From NCBI GenBank assembly GCA_944371995.1, contig CALVYD010000008.1, positions 1-56,883 of the forward strand: a DNA stretch of 56,883 nucleotides. The letters run 5' to 3'. This document shows, piece by piece, positions 24,869 through 32,686 of the stretch. The notes beneath the pieces are model-generated. The model searched no databases, was not told the origin of the DNA, and was given only the letters and a program-made list of their open reading frames with translations. Source of the DNA: an uncultured Bacilli bacterium (GTDB taxonomy: Bacteria; Bacillota_I; Bacilli_A; RF39; UBA660). The stretch's first letter is position 1; every line of letters starts with the position of its first letter. The translations under genes and the position numbers were made by a program.

Positions 24869-25597
24869 ATGCAACTTAAAGTTTTTATTGATTTGGATAG
24901 TCCTTTAATATTGCCAATTAATTATAATCATATTTTACAAGGAATTATCTATACTGCTGCGAATACTTCTAATGGTAAGTTTACGAGAAAATTACATGAT
25001 GAAGGAGTATCTTCTGATAGTAATGACAAATTTAAATTATTTTGTTTTAGTAAGATTATTGGTCATTATTTGATTGTTGATAATCAAATACATTTTGATA
25101 AATCTATCTTTTTTGAGATTAGAAGTGTTGATCCTTATTTTATTTATCTTGTTTATGAAAGTTTTTCTAACTATGGAATTCGCTTTAAAAATAGAGTTTT
25201 CAAGCCTAGATTAAAATTAGAAAATAAAATTATTACTGATTCTCGTATTTATGTACAAATGCTTTCTCCTATTGTGGCAGTAGGAAAAACAAATGATAAT
25301 CAAACTAAGTATTTATCACCTAGGGATTTAGAATTTATTTCTTACTTATGTAATAATTTTTCTAAGAAGTATCAAACTTATTATCATAATTTACCAAGTA
25401 GTGATTTGGATTTTGTTGTTAGTGAGGTATCTTTTCGTGATAAGTGCGTTACAAAGTTTAAAGGAATTTTGGTTAATGCTTGGAATTGTAGGCTTTATAT
25501 TCAAGGTAGTCCAGAATATTTGACCTTTATTTATAATGTTGGATTAGGTTCTAAAAATTCACAAGGCTTTGGTATGATTAATGTTATTGAAGAATAA
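24869..25597 (+). CDS. cas6: Orphan CRISPR endoribonuclease Cas6
   Basis: Cas6 cuts pre-crRNA within repeats. The sequence has the Cas6 start MQLKVFIDLDSPLILPINYN followed by the helix HILQGIIYTA. Then comes KFTRKLHDEGV, in which H43 aligns with the catalytic His of archaeal Cas6; Y28 is a second candidate. Two RAMP ferredoxin-like domains follow, and the C-terminal glycine-rich loop GLGSKNSQGFGMI is intact. 242 aa is normal. No other cas gene and no repeat array lie in the window. ATG 24869 is preferred over TTG 24860. A promoter at 24808 and a terminator at 25598 show it is transcribed alone. Confidence 0.85.
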   Translation: MQLKVFIDLDSPLILPINYNHILQGIIYTAANTSNGKFTRKLHDEGVSSDSNDKFKLFCFSKIIGHYLIVDNQIHFDKSIFFEIRSVDPYFIYLVYESFSNYGIRFKNRVFKPRLKLENKIITDSRIYVQMLSPIVAVGKTNDNQTKYLSPRDLEFISYLCNNFSKKYQTYYHNLPSSDLDFVVSEVSFRDKCVTKFKGILVNAWNCRLYIQGSPEYLTFIYNVGLGSKNSQGFGMINVIEE

Positions 25598-25630
25598 AAG
25601 AGCAAGGTTTTTATCTTGTTCTTTTTAGGA
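25598..25630 (+). terminator. Intrinsic terminator of cas6
   Basis: AAGAGCAAG (25598-25606) pairs with CTTGTTCTT (25615-25623), nine pairs including one G-U, followed by a T-rich run. Confidence 0.8.
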
Positions 25631-25646
25631 ATATAAAAGTGTTATT

Positions 25647-25913
25647 TTATTCTTTATATTCAGAGCCTGATATTATTTGTTTAAAATAATAGGTTCCTGC
25701 AGAATCTATATTGCAAGCAAATTTTTCATTTTTACAATTTTTTTCTATATTAACTGTATCGTATAATTCACCATCTTTATATATTTCAAAAGATACATCT
25801 GATATTCCTGCTGTTTTAATATACATATACACTCAATATGCTGTGTCTGCTAATGGTGAATAGTTGCTTTTTCTATGTGGGGCATAGCTGACTACTACAT
25901 AATAAACATTCAT
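25647..25913 (-). pseudogene. Interrupted reading frame, surface-protein-like
   Basis: An open minus-strand frame from ATG 25913 (MNVYYVVVSYAPHRKSNYSP) runs into an in-frame TGA at 25833-25835 and continues as a 61-codon piece (VSFEIYKDGELYDTVNIEKN, then CNIDSAGTYYFKQI) to a stop at 25647. The second part has a beta-rich pattern like a surface adhesin domain, but it is too short to name. The first part overlaps the inverted repeat. It is probably the decayed end of a larger gene. Confidence 0.4.
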
Positions 25914-25936
25914 TATAGTTGTATGTTTATTATGTA
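25896..25936. repeat. Perfect 14-bp inverted repeat
   Basis: TACATAATAAACAT (25896-25909) and ATGTTTATTATGTA (25923-25936) are perfect inverted copies separated by 13 nt. The element ends 5 nt from the RhuM stop codon. No T-run follows on either strand, so it is not a classic terminator; it could stabilise the RhuM mRNA end or be a remnant of a mobile element. Confidence 0.75.
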
Positions 25937-25941
25937 TAGGT

Positions 25942-26964
25942 CTATTTTTTATCTAAACTTTCCGCAATTTGATTTATTTTATTAATAGAATTTAAATACT
26001 CTTTTTCTATAGGACTAAGTTCTTTTACCTGATATTTTTTATACTCTGTTTTTGCTTTTTCTATTGCCTCTTTATGACTAATCTTTCCAGGACCAGTTAA
26101 AACTTTTGCATCCAATGAATTCAAAATTTTATCCAGTTGATTTATATAATCTTTCATTCTCATCGGCTTATGTTTCATAGCTTGAAATTCCGCAAAATCA
26201 AAATAACCTGAAACTAAGTTATTTAACATTATTAACTCTTCTTCAGTTAAATAATTTTTAGCAATTTCTATATCATTAATGCTTGGTAGCTCTCCTTTAA
26301 AACTTGTTAATCCCATAAATGGTTTATTTGAATCAGCTCTATTATATATCACTTCGGCCGCTGTATTTCCATGAGTAGCATAATGAAACTTATTTTGTAC
26401 TATCTTAAAAAAATTTATTGTTTCTTCTGCTTTAGGGTTATAATCAATAGCAGTAGCATATAAATCTAGAACTTGTCTGTATAATACTTTTTCAGATGAT
26501 CTTATATCTTTAATACGATTTAAAAGTTCATAGAAATACTTTCCGCCGCCAAGATTTTTAAGTCTTTCATCATCCATAGTATAGCCTTTTATTATATATT
26601 CTTTGATTCTTTCTGTAGCCCATTTTCTAAAGCGAACGCCTTCTAATGATTTAACACGATACCCTACACTAATTACTACATCTAAATTATAGTAATCAAT
26701 GTTTCTTTCAACCTCTCTTAAGCCCTCAGTTTGAACTGTTGCAAAATTTGCAATAGTTGAATTTCTTTCCAATTCGCCTTCTTCGAATACGTGCTTTATA
26801 TGCCTAGAAATAACTGATTTATCTCTACCAAATAGTTTTGACATTTGTTCTAAAGACAGCCAAACTGTTTCATTTTCTAAACTAACATCTAATTTGATAT
26901 TACCATCTTTTGATTCATATATTACTAATTCTGAATTGTTATTTTTTATAATCTCCTCTTCCAT
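25942..26964 (-). CDS. RhuM family protein
   Basis: A 340-aa protein of the RhuM (virulence-protein) family, often found in mobile or accessory DNA. It shows NETVWLSLEQMSKLFGRDKS near the start, then KSVISRHIKHVFEEGEL, STIANFATVQ-EG, and the middle helices with VISVGYRVKSLEGVRFRKWA. All are standard for the family. The C-terminal part includes HATHGNTAAEVI-like residues (FHYATHGNTAAEVIYNRADS). The function is not established. The start follows AAAGGGAGG. It lies between a pseudogene and a serine hydrolase gene, in a small accessory region. Confidence 0.85.
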   Translation of the reverse strand: MEEEIIKNNNSELVIYESKDGNIKLDVSLENETVWLSLEQMSKLFGRDKSVISRHIKHVFEEGELERNSTIANFATVQTEGLREVERNIDYYNLDVVISVGYRVKSLEGVRFRKWATERIKEYIIKGYTMDDERLKNLGGGKYFYELLNRIKDIRSSEKVLYRQVLDLYATAIDYNPKAEETINFFKIVQNKFHYATHGNTAAEVIYNRADSNKPFMGLTSFKGELPSINDIEIAKNYLTEEELIMLNNLVSGYFDFAEFQAMKHKPMRMKDYINQLDKILNSLDAKVLTGPGKISHKEAIEKAKTEYKKYQVKELSPIEKEYLNSINKINQIAESLDKK

Positions 26965-26992
26965 CTTAAACCTCCCTTTGTAATTTATATTG

Positions 26993-27787
26993 TTAATTAG
27001 TTTTATTACTTCTATTATTTATATATTTGTAAATTATTTTTGATAATTTAGCAACACTTTTTTTATCTCCATTTTTTCGTGGTGTATTATATATTGAAAT
27101 TCCAATAAAATATATTTGTTTATTTAATTCAAAGATTCCGACATCACTATTTAAATATTCAAGTGAGCCTGTTTTATGTGCAAATTTAACATTTTTAATA
27201 TATTTATTAATTTGATTGTTTATCTGTTGTTTATATAAAATATTTAATGCTAAGTTACATAGTTCATCCGTTAAAATATCTTTATTAACAATATGTTTAA
27301 AACATTTATACATATCGCATAATGAGGTATAATTATTTTTGCCTTTTTTTATAGCACATTTATCAAGCATAAGTCTTTCTAACTTTGTATCTTCCAAACC
27401 TATTTCTTTAAAATATTTATTAATTTTATCAAGACCGAGATATTTTATTAAAATGTTGGTTGAGGAATTATCAGATTCTATTATCATCCATGTTATTAAA
27501 TCATTTACGTTATATTTGTATATTCCTTTTTTAAAACATTTATTATCATACAATATATCACTTTCATCTATTTCAATTTCATTTTCTAACAAGACATTCT
27601 TATTCATTACTTGATTTAGCATAGCTAACATAATAGGAATTTTTATAATACTAGCAGAAACGAAGATATCTTTTTCTTTGTAACTATATAATATAGTATC
27701 ATTTGTAACATTTTTAATTAGGATATTTATGCTTTCTCTTTTTTTTAATTTTTTTATATAGTCATTAATTTTCTCAATATAATCCAT
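26993..27787 (-). CDS. Penicillin-recognising serine hydrolase, no signal
   Basis: A 264-aa class A beta-lactamase-like fold: S46-x-x-K49 (VSASIIKIPI), S105-D-N107 (IESDNSST) and K-T-G (AHKTGSL) are all present. The omega-loop reads LERLMLD rather than the E-x-x-L-N of true class A enzymes, so a D,D-peptidase or unrelated hydrolase role is as likely as beta-lactam breakdown. No signal peptide or membrane segment is seen, although relatives are exported. The ATG at 27787 is firm: AGGAGGT lies 4 nt upstream. It is upstream of RhuM (28 nt) and may be co-transcribed. Confidence 0.75.
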   Translation of the reverse strand: MDYIEKINDYIKKLKKRESINILIKNVTNDTILYSYKEKDIFVSASIIKIPIMLAMLNQVMNKNVLLENEIEIDESDILYDNKCFKKGIYKYNVNDLITWMIIESDNSSTNILIKYLGLDKINKYFKEIGLEDTKLERLMLDKCAIKKGKNNYTSLCDMYKCFKHIVNKDILTDELCNLALNILYKQQINNQINKYIKNVKFAHKTGSLEYLNSDVGIFELNKQIYFIGISIYNTPRKNGDKKSVAKLSKIIYKYINNRSNKTN

Positions 27788-27977
27788 CACTACCTCCTGC
27801 TTTCTGGCTTTTAAAATTAATTTGCAATTATACACTTATACCCGCTAATATGGTATGAGGAAATATGTTCTCCTCAAACACCTTCCTTAAATTTCTTTAT
27901 TTTTTGATGAAAATTAGTGTTTATTATCAAAAATATGCTTTTTTTAATAGGCATTGAACAGTTGATTTCCACAGTAT

Positions 27978-29105
27978 TTATAAAGATTTATCGCTATTTA
28001 ACACGCATACACACTCAACATGATAAGTTCTTGGAAACATGTTATAGGGCCTGATGTATTCTATTTCATATTTATCTTTTAATAAGTTTAAGTCTCTGGC
28101 AAGAGTTACGGGATCACAAGATACATAGATTAAAGTATTTGGTGTGATTTCTAGAAGTTTTTCTATAACATTTTTATGTAGTCCACTTCTTGGTGGATCA
28201 ATGATGGCAGTATCGTATTCTTTGGTAATTTCTTTGGTTAAGTCTTCTACTTTTCCCTGCTTATAAGTACAGTTTGTTGCGTTATTTAACTCTTTATTCC
28301 TATTTGCATCCTCTACTGCTTCTTTACAAGACTCTATTCCTAACATTTTGTCTACTATATCACTAATATAGATTCCTATCGTACCTGTACCACAATATAA
28401 ATCTAGGATATTTTTACTATTTCTATTTTTTACTATACTTTTTATTTCATCATATAGTTTTTCAGTTATGATACTATTTACTTGAAAAAAAGATTGTTTT
28501 GATACTTGATATTTTTTATTACCAATATAGGATATGATAGTTTCTTTTTTAGAGTTTTGGTTTAGAATTTCTTGTGTTTTGTTACCGATTCTTAAAATGA
28601 TATTTTCTTCTTTTGATGGTAGTACCTTTTTTATTTCGTCATTTAATTTTTCTGTTACTAATAGACAATTTTTAATCGGAATAATCGTATTTGTTTTTTT
28701 GGCGTATAGACCTATTTTATTTTCTTTTTGGTGGAGTGTTATTTTGTTACGATAATGATAAGGCTTATCATAGATAATATTTTTTATTGTGATATCTTTT
28801 ATTTTTGCGAATTTTTCTAATATTTCTGTTACTTTTTGTTCTTTAAATTCATTTTCTTTTTCAAAAGATAAATGAGCAAGATGACATCCACCACATACAT
28901 TACTATAAGGACAAGATGGTACTACTCTATCTTTACTTTGTTTTATTATTTTGGTTGTTGTTGCGAGGATATACTTTTTTGTCTCTTTTATTATTTCTAT
29001 TTCTACGATTTCTTCTGGTAAAGCATTTTCTACGAAACATATTTTGTCATTTATTTTTGTAATTCCTCGGCCATAGTGATCTAGTTTTTCGATTTCTACT
29101 TTCAA
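27978..29105 (-). CDS. 23S rRNA uracil-5-methyltransferase RlmD-type
   Basis: This enzyme makes 5-methyluridine in 23S rRNA (RumA/RlmCD type). The 375-aa sequence has an N-terminal TRAM domain, the Fe-S cysteine motif CPYSNVCGGC, the SAM site LDLYCGTGTIG, IIDPPRSG and the catalytic Cys in VSCDPVTLARD. The start is TTG at 29105 after GAGGTGAT. The exact target position (U747 and/or U1939) cannot be read from sequence. Confidence 0.93.
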   Translation of the reverse strand: MKVEIEKLDHYGRGITKINDKICFVENALPEEIVEIEIIKETKKYILATTTKIIKQSKDRVVPSCPYSNVCGGCHLAHLSFEKENEFKEQKVTEILEKFAKIKDITIKNIIYDKPYHYRNKITLHQKENKIGLYAKKTNTIIPIKNCLLVTEKLNDEIKKVLPSKEENIILRIGNKTQEILNQNSKKETIISYIGNKKYQVSKQSFFQVNSIITEKLYDEIKSIVKNRNSKNILDLYCGTGTIGIYISDIVDKMLGIESCKEAVEDANRNKELNNATNCTYKQGKVEDLTKEITKEYDTAIIDPPRSGLHKNVIEKLLEITPNTLIYVSCDPVTLARDLNLLKDKYEIEYIRPYNMFPRTYHVECVCVLNSDKSL

Positions 29106-29173
29106 AATATCACCTCTTTTTTATTATAGCACATACTTTATAGAAAAAATACCATACTAATACTGGTGATACT

Positions 29174-30571
29174 ATGTTTTTGATACCAAGAATAAAAAAA
29201 GAAATTTCTGTGTCTAAAGATTATAAAATAAAAGAAATTATGGTAGATAAGAAGAAAGTATATCTTATTTTTAATGAGGTTTTATGTAGTACTACGATGA
29301 TTAATGATTTTATTTTAGATAATCTTATCCAACTGTCTAAGAAGGAATTAAAACAAGTAGAAAGTGCTTTACCTGATGCTAATATTATTCCTATTGAAGA
29401 GAAAGATGTTTTTTCTTTTGTGAATCAGGGATTTGCTGTTTTAGTTTATAAAAAAATATATGCGATTGAAGTTCGTGCTATTTTAGATCGTGGTGTTACC
29501 TCTGTTCAAAGTGAATTATCGATTACTGGTCCTAAAGATAGTTTTACTGAAAATTTTAATTCGAATTTAGGTCTTATTAGGAGAAGAATTAAAACGACAA
29601 AGTTAGAGTCACGTGATATGGAAATTGGTCGTTATACGAAGACTCGTGTTGCGGTATTATCGATGAAGGGTATTGTAAAAGATGGTTTAGTTGAGGATGT
29701 ATGTAGACAACTTGAAAAAATTAACATTGATGGTATTATTGATTCTAGTTATTTAAAATCGTATTTAGAAGGAGACCATACTCTATTTCCTACGGTAATG
29801 ATGAGTGAGAGACCAGACCGGGCATCTATGGCGTTATTAGAAGGGAAAGTTGTGGTGATTACTGATTTAAGTCCTTATGCTTTGATTCTTCCTAGTTTCT
29901 TTTTAGATTATTTTCATACGGTTGATGATTATTATCAAAAAAACAGTAATACTACTTTTATTAGAGTAATTCGAGTGATTGCGTTTTTTGTTGCGATATT
30001 TTTACCAGCTATTTATATTGCAGTTACGACTAGAAATTATGATCTGGTGCCTTACCGACTCTTGCTTATTTTAAAAGCAGGTAGAACTTTTGTACCGTTT
30101 GCTGCTTATATTGAAGCACTATTTATGATTATTGCATTTGAAATATTAAAAGAGTCTGATATTAGAATGTCAGCAACTACTGGTAGTGCAGTTTCTATTT
30201 TAGGAGGACTTATTTTAGGTGATGCGGCTGTTAGTGCTGGAATTGTATCCCCTATTATGATAATTATTATTGCTATCTCATCGATTGCGGCCTTAATATT
30301 TCCTTCTAATGAGTTAGTCAATGCGATTCGTTTTTATAAAATCATTATTTTACTACTTTCTGCTTTCTTTGGAATATATGGTGTTTTGGTAGGAGCTATT
30401 TTCTTATTTTATAAACTTCTTTCTATGAAGAGTTTTCAATTTTCTTACCTATCCCCTATTATTCCTTTTGATAAATACGAATGGCGGGATTCCGTTATTA
30501 GAAAAGAAGATAAAATTAAAAGAAGAAATTCCTATTTAACAGATAATATAGTTCGCGGGAGGAATTTATGA
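29174..30571 (+). CDS. GerA-family spore germination protein
   Basis: A 465-aa GerA-type protein (also SpoVAF-like). Motifs: RGVTSVQSELSITGPKDSF and ENFNSNLGLIRRRIK in the N-terminal domain, then MSERPDRASMALLEGKVVV and ALILPSFFLDYFHTVDDYY, followed by five to six C-terminal membrane segments from about residue 270. Such proteins sense germinants or act with SpoVA. No GerB gene follows, which favours SpoVAF or an unusual receptor. The start follows GGTGATACT. It overlaps the next gene by 4 nt (ATGA). Confidence 0.88.
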   Translation: MFLIPRIKKEISVSKDYKIKEIMVDKKKVYLIFNEVLCSTTMINDFILDNLIQLSKKELKQVESALPDANIIPIEEKDVFSFVNQGFAVLVYKKIYAIEVRAILDRGVTSVQSELSITGPKDSFTENFNSNLGLIRRRIKTTKLESRDMEIGRYTKTRVAVLSMKGIVKDGLVEDVCRQLEKINIDGIIDSSYLKSYLEGDHTLFPTVMMSERPDRASMALLEGKVVVITDLSPYALILPSFFLDYFHTVDDYYQKNSNTTFIRVIRVIAFFVAIFLPAIYIAVTTRNYDLVPYRLLLILKAGRTFVPFAAYIEALFMIIAFEILKESDIRMSATTGSAVSILGGLILGDAAVSAGIVSPIMIIIIAISSIAALIFPSNELVNAIRFYKIIILLLSAFFGIYGVLVGAIFLFYKLLSMKSFQFSYLSPIIPFDKYEWRDSVIRKEDKIKRRNSYLTDNIVRGRNL

Positions 30572-30978
30572 AGCTATTAAAACATGGTTTAGTACTAATT
30601 TTATTGCTGTTACCAATTTTTATTTTTAAGATACCTAAGTATGTTGAATTAAATGATTTAGCAATCATTCAGGGAGTTGGTTATTCTTGTCATGATGGTA
30701 ATAAAATTTTGTACTTAAAAGAAATTATTCCTATCAAGGGTGAGGCTGGTTTGGAATATCAATACGAATATTATCAAGAACAGGGAGAAAAATTTAATAA
30801 CTTAGTTCAAAAAATAGAAAATCATACAAAAAAGAAAATTTACTTATCGAAAGTAAAGTTTGTAGTTACTAATTGTAATATTTCAAAGGATGTCGAAGAA
30901 GAATTAAAAAAAGAGGATATTAAAATTTATTATGTAGAAAGTGATATTAAACAGAAACTAAAAAAGAAGACTTCTTAA
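30568..30978 (+). CDS. Mini GerC-like protein, 136 aa
   Basis: A 136-aa protein with an N-terminal membrane segment (about 6-22) and the GerC N-terminal motif YVELNDLAIIQGVGYSC followed by a short alpha/beta domain. Normal Ger(x)C lipoproteins are about 370 aa and carry a lipobox Cys after the signal; this one has no Cys there and lacks the C-terminal two-thirds. The start overlaps the GerA-family gene by ATGA, so the two are translated together. It may be a stripped-down partner. Confidence 0.65.
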   Translation: MKLLKHGLVLILLLLPIFIFKIPKYVELNDLAIIQGVGYSCHDGNKILYLKEIIPIKGEAGLEYQYEYYQEQGEKFNNLVQKIENHTKKKIYLSKVKFVVTNCNISKDVEEELKKEDIKIYYVESDIKQKLKKKTS

Positions 30979-30986
30979 TCTTCTTT
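30963..30986. terminator. Terminator between convergent genes
   Basis: AAAGAAGA (30963-30970) pairs with TCTTCTTT (30979-30986) around an 8-nt loop. The stop codons of the genes at 30568 and 30975 lie in the loop, with A- and T-rich flanks. Likely serves both directions; the T-run is short. Confidence 0.45.
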
Positions 30987-31301
30987 GTTTAGACTTTTAT
31001 ATTTTCTACCAAAATATATCATTGCTAGTCCTGGTAAGAGTGGCATGATAATCCAGATCATTACTAATAATTTATGATTACTTGTCTTTATTCTTTTTAG
31101 ATTAAATAATTCGTAAAAAGATAGAAATAGTGCATAAATAAAATATAGAATAAATAATATATACGTTAGTTGAAATAGTATTTTGATACTTCCTTTTTTA
31201 GAAATTTTAAAAAATAAAACGATAAGACAAAATACAATAGTAATTGGTAGTAGTATATACAGTAATATGTTTTTATATAGTTCTATATTTCCTAAGGTCA
31301 T
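30975..31301 (-). CDS. Three-segment membrane protein, 108 aa
   Basis: Not recognised. Three hydrophobic segments (about 11-31, 38-62 and 78-98) in 108 aa, with a basic loop (NLKRIKTSNHKL) and a charged C-terminus. Its 3' end overlaps the convergent mini-GerC gene by 4 nt. AAGGAGAGCTT precedes the ATG at 31301. It is the last gene of the minus-strand group after the pentapeptide protein (9 nt gap), so it may be co-transcribed. Confidence 0.55.
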   Translation of the reverse strand: MTLGNIELYKNILLYILLPITIVFCLIVLFFKISKKGSIKILFQLTYILFILYFIYALFLSFYELFNLKRIKTSNHKLLVMIWIIMPLLPGLAMIYFGRKYKSLNKED

Positions 31302-31310
31302 AAGCTCTCC

Positions 31311-31874
31311 TTATTCTATTTTTATTTGTAAAAACTTAGCTAGTGCTAGGGCTTGTGTTTCGTTTACGATTAGTCCTTTCATACTTGGAATATCGATTTT
31401 TATATGATTGATATTACAGGTTCTAATATCTATTCCTTCTAGATTGGTTTCGAAGACATCGAGTGATTCTAGATTACAGTTATTAAACTGTAATTTTTTC
31501 TGTTTTATTTTATAAAAAGAAGACTCTTTTAAATTGCAGTTTGTAAATGTTACTTTTTCTAGTGAGGCCATTGAGAATGTAGAATAAGATAGATTACAAT
31601 CTTTAAATTCTATTTCTTTTAAAAAAGCAGAGGAAAAATTGGTACCTATCAAGTTACAGTTTGTAAATACTACTTTATAAAATGTTTGTTCACTTAAGTT
31701 GATATTTGAGAATATACAATTATTTATCTTACTGTTAGTAATTTCTAAATAGTCAAATTTAGAGTCTTTCCAATTAATTTTATTGCAAGTACTATTTGTT
31801 ATTTCTAATTCTTCGAAATGTTTATTTATTTCTTGGTCTTCTATTGTTGTATCAGATATTTTATCTTCTATCAT
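31311..31874 (-). CDS. Pentapeptide-repeat protein, 187 aa
   Basis: Residues 20-165 are filled with five-residue repeats of the A(D/N)LXX type, shown as repeating N-x-x-F or C-N-L units (INNCIFSNINL, VFTNCNLIGTNF, TFTNCNLKESSF, NNCNLESL). They form a right-handed quadrilateral beta-helix. A short helical end follows (ETQALALAKFLQI). The role is unknown; some relatives protect DNA gyrase. Four genes (pentapeptide, M23, DUF3006, metallo-hydrolase) overlap or nearly touch, so they form an operon. Confidence 0.85.
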   Translation of the reverse strand: MIEDKISDTTIEDQEINKHFEELEITNSTCNKINWKDSKFDYLEITNSKINNCIFSNINLSEQTFYKVVFTNCNLIGTNFSSAFLKEIEFKDCNLSYSTFSMASLEKVTFTNCNLKESSFYKIKQKKLQFNNCNLESLDVFETNLEGIDIRTCNINHIKIDIPSMKGLIVNETQALALAKFLQIKIE

Positions 31875-31875
31875 T

Positions 31876-32460
31876 TTATCTACCTTCTATTTCTATTCCT
31901 TGTTCTAATGTTTTTTTCTTTTTGTTCTTGTAATAGGCGTTTTTAAATGTAATGGGAACTCCAGTATCATAGTCTGTATCCATTCCTAATTGTACTTGAA
32001 AATGAATATGTGGTCCTTGAGTATTGCCACTATTGCCTACTTTACCCAGTAGTTGTCCTTCTTTTACTACTTCTCCTAAGGATACTTCAAAAGTATCTTT
32101 TTCTATGTGACAAATAGTACTATATTCTCCATGATTATGTTTTAGTATGATGTAGTTTCCTTTTGGTTCAGGGCAGTCATTGATTATTTTCCTATCTTCA
32201 GTAATATGTGTATTTTCATATTTATTTACTAAATCTACTATCCATCCATCTGCTGGTGCATAGATATTTTCTAGATATGAATAATAGTTTTCACACTTTG
32301 TTTGATCATCATGATATGGTAGGTTATCTTTTCTAATTTCAAAGTCATAGGCATATCTTTGTCCTGGGATATTCCAGGAATGAGAAGTGTTTTTTGTTGT
32401 TCCACCATATTCTATATACCAGGTTCCTAGAAATGGTAGACGATATTTATTTTTACTCAT
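31876..32460 (-). CDS. M23-like peptidase, altered first zinc site
   Basis: A 194-aa LytM/M23 fold: the domain runs over most of the protein, with KGNYIILKHNHGEYSTICHI, EVVKEGQLLGKVGNSG and the final zinc motif GPHIHFQVQ (H-x-H). At the first site, where M23 enzymes have H-x-x-x-D, the sequence reads RYAYD, so His is Arg. There is no signal peptide. It may be a non-peptidase member, or an intracellular one. The ATG overlaps the DUF3006 gene by 8 nt. Confidence 0.75.
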   Translation of the reverse strand: MSKNKYRLPFLGTWYIEYGGTTKNTSHSWNIPGQRYAYDFEIRKDNLPYHDDQTKCENYYSYLENIYAPADGWIVDLVNKYENTHITEDRKIINDCPEPKGNYIILKHNHGEYSTICHIEKDTFEVSLGEVVKEGQLLGKVGNSGNTQGPHIHFQVQLGMDTDYDTGVPITFKNAYYKNKKKKTLEQGIEIEGR

Positions 32461-32686
32461 GACGTTTTAATCTCTCCATTTTCTCGCGTAGTAATTTTCT
32501 TCTTTCTTCTTCTTTTTGTTGTTCTAACACGGGAGTGTTATCTTTTAGAGAAAAGAGTAATCCTTCATGTATTGGAAAAGGAAAACTCTCTTTTTTTAAT
32601 GTTATTTTTTCTTTCGTATCTAGTTTTTCTGCTAGTACTATATTTTCTTCTATTTGATCTATTGCATACATTGTATCACTATCCAT
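32453..32686 (-). CDS. DUF3006 protein, 77 aa
   Basis: A 77-aa protein with the DUF3006 pattern: MYAIDQIEENIVLAEKL, K-x-x-F-P-F-P-I-H-E-G-L-L-F-S, and a basic helix at the end (RRKLLREKMERLKRHE). DUF3006 genes are usually next to ComEC-like metallo-hydrolase genes, as here. It may be an accessory or regulatory partner. The start overlaps the hydrolase gene and there is no obvious Shine-Dalgarno site, so translation is coupled. Confidence 0.8.
   Translation of the reverse strand: MDSDTMYAIDQIEENIVLAEKLDTKEKITLKKESFPFPIHEGLLFSLKDNTPVLEQQKEEERRKLLREKMERLKRHE

Noticed and set aside
25833-25835. TGA read as tryptophan (code 4)
   Set aside because: The ZIP transporter and the GerA-family gene end in TGA at the expected place, long essential genes contain no internal TGA, and the interrupted frame at 25833 has other signs of decay.
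24711-25941. CRISPR array near cas6
   Set aside because: No direct repeat of 23-40 bp recurs at regular spacing in this region or elsewhere in the window; the only strong repeat is a single inverted one at 25896-25936.
25942-27787. Prophage or integrative element
   Set aside because: RhuM, a hydrolase and a pseudogene look acquired, but there is no integrase, transposase, attachment-site duplication or phage structural gene.
27836-27977. Riboswitch before the serine hydrolase
   Set aside because: A small hairpin (TGAGG/CCTCA) is present but no known riboswitch core; short open stretches look like decayed DNA.
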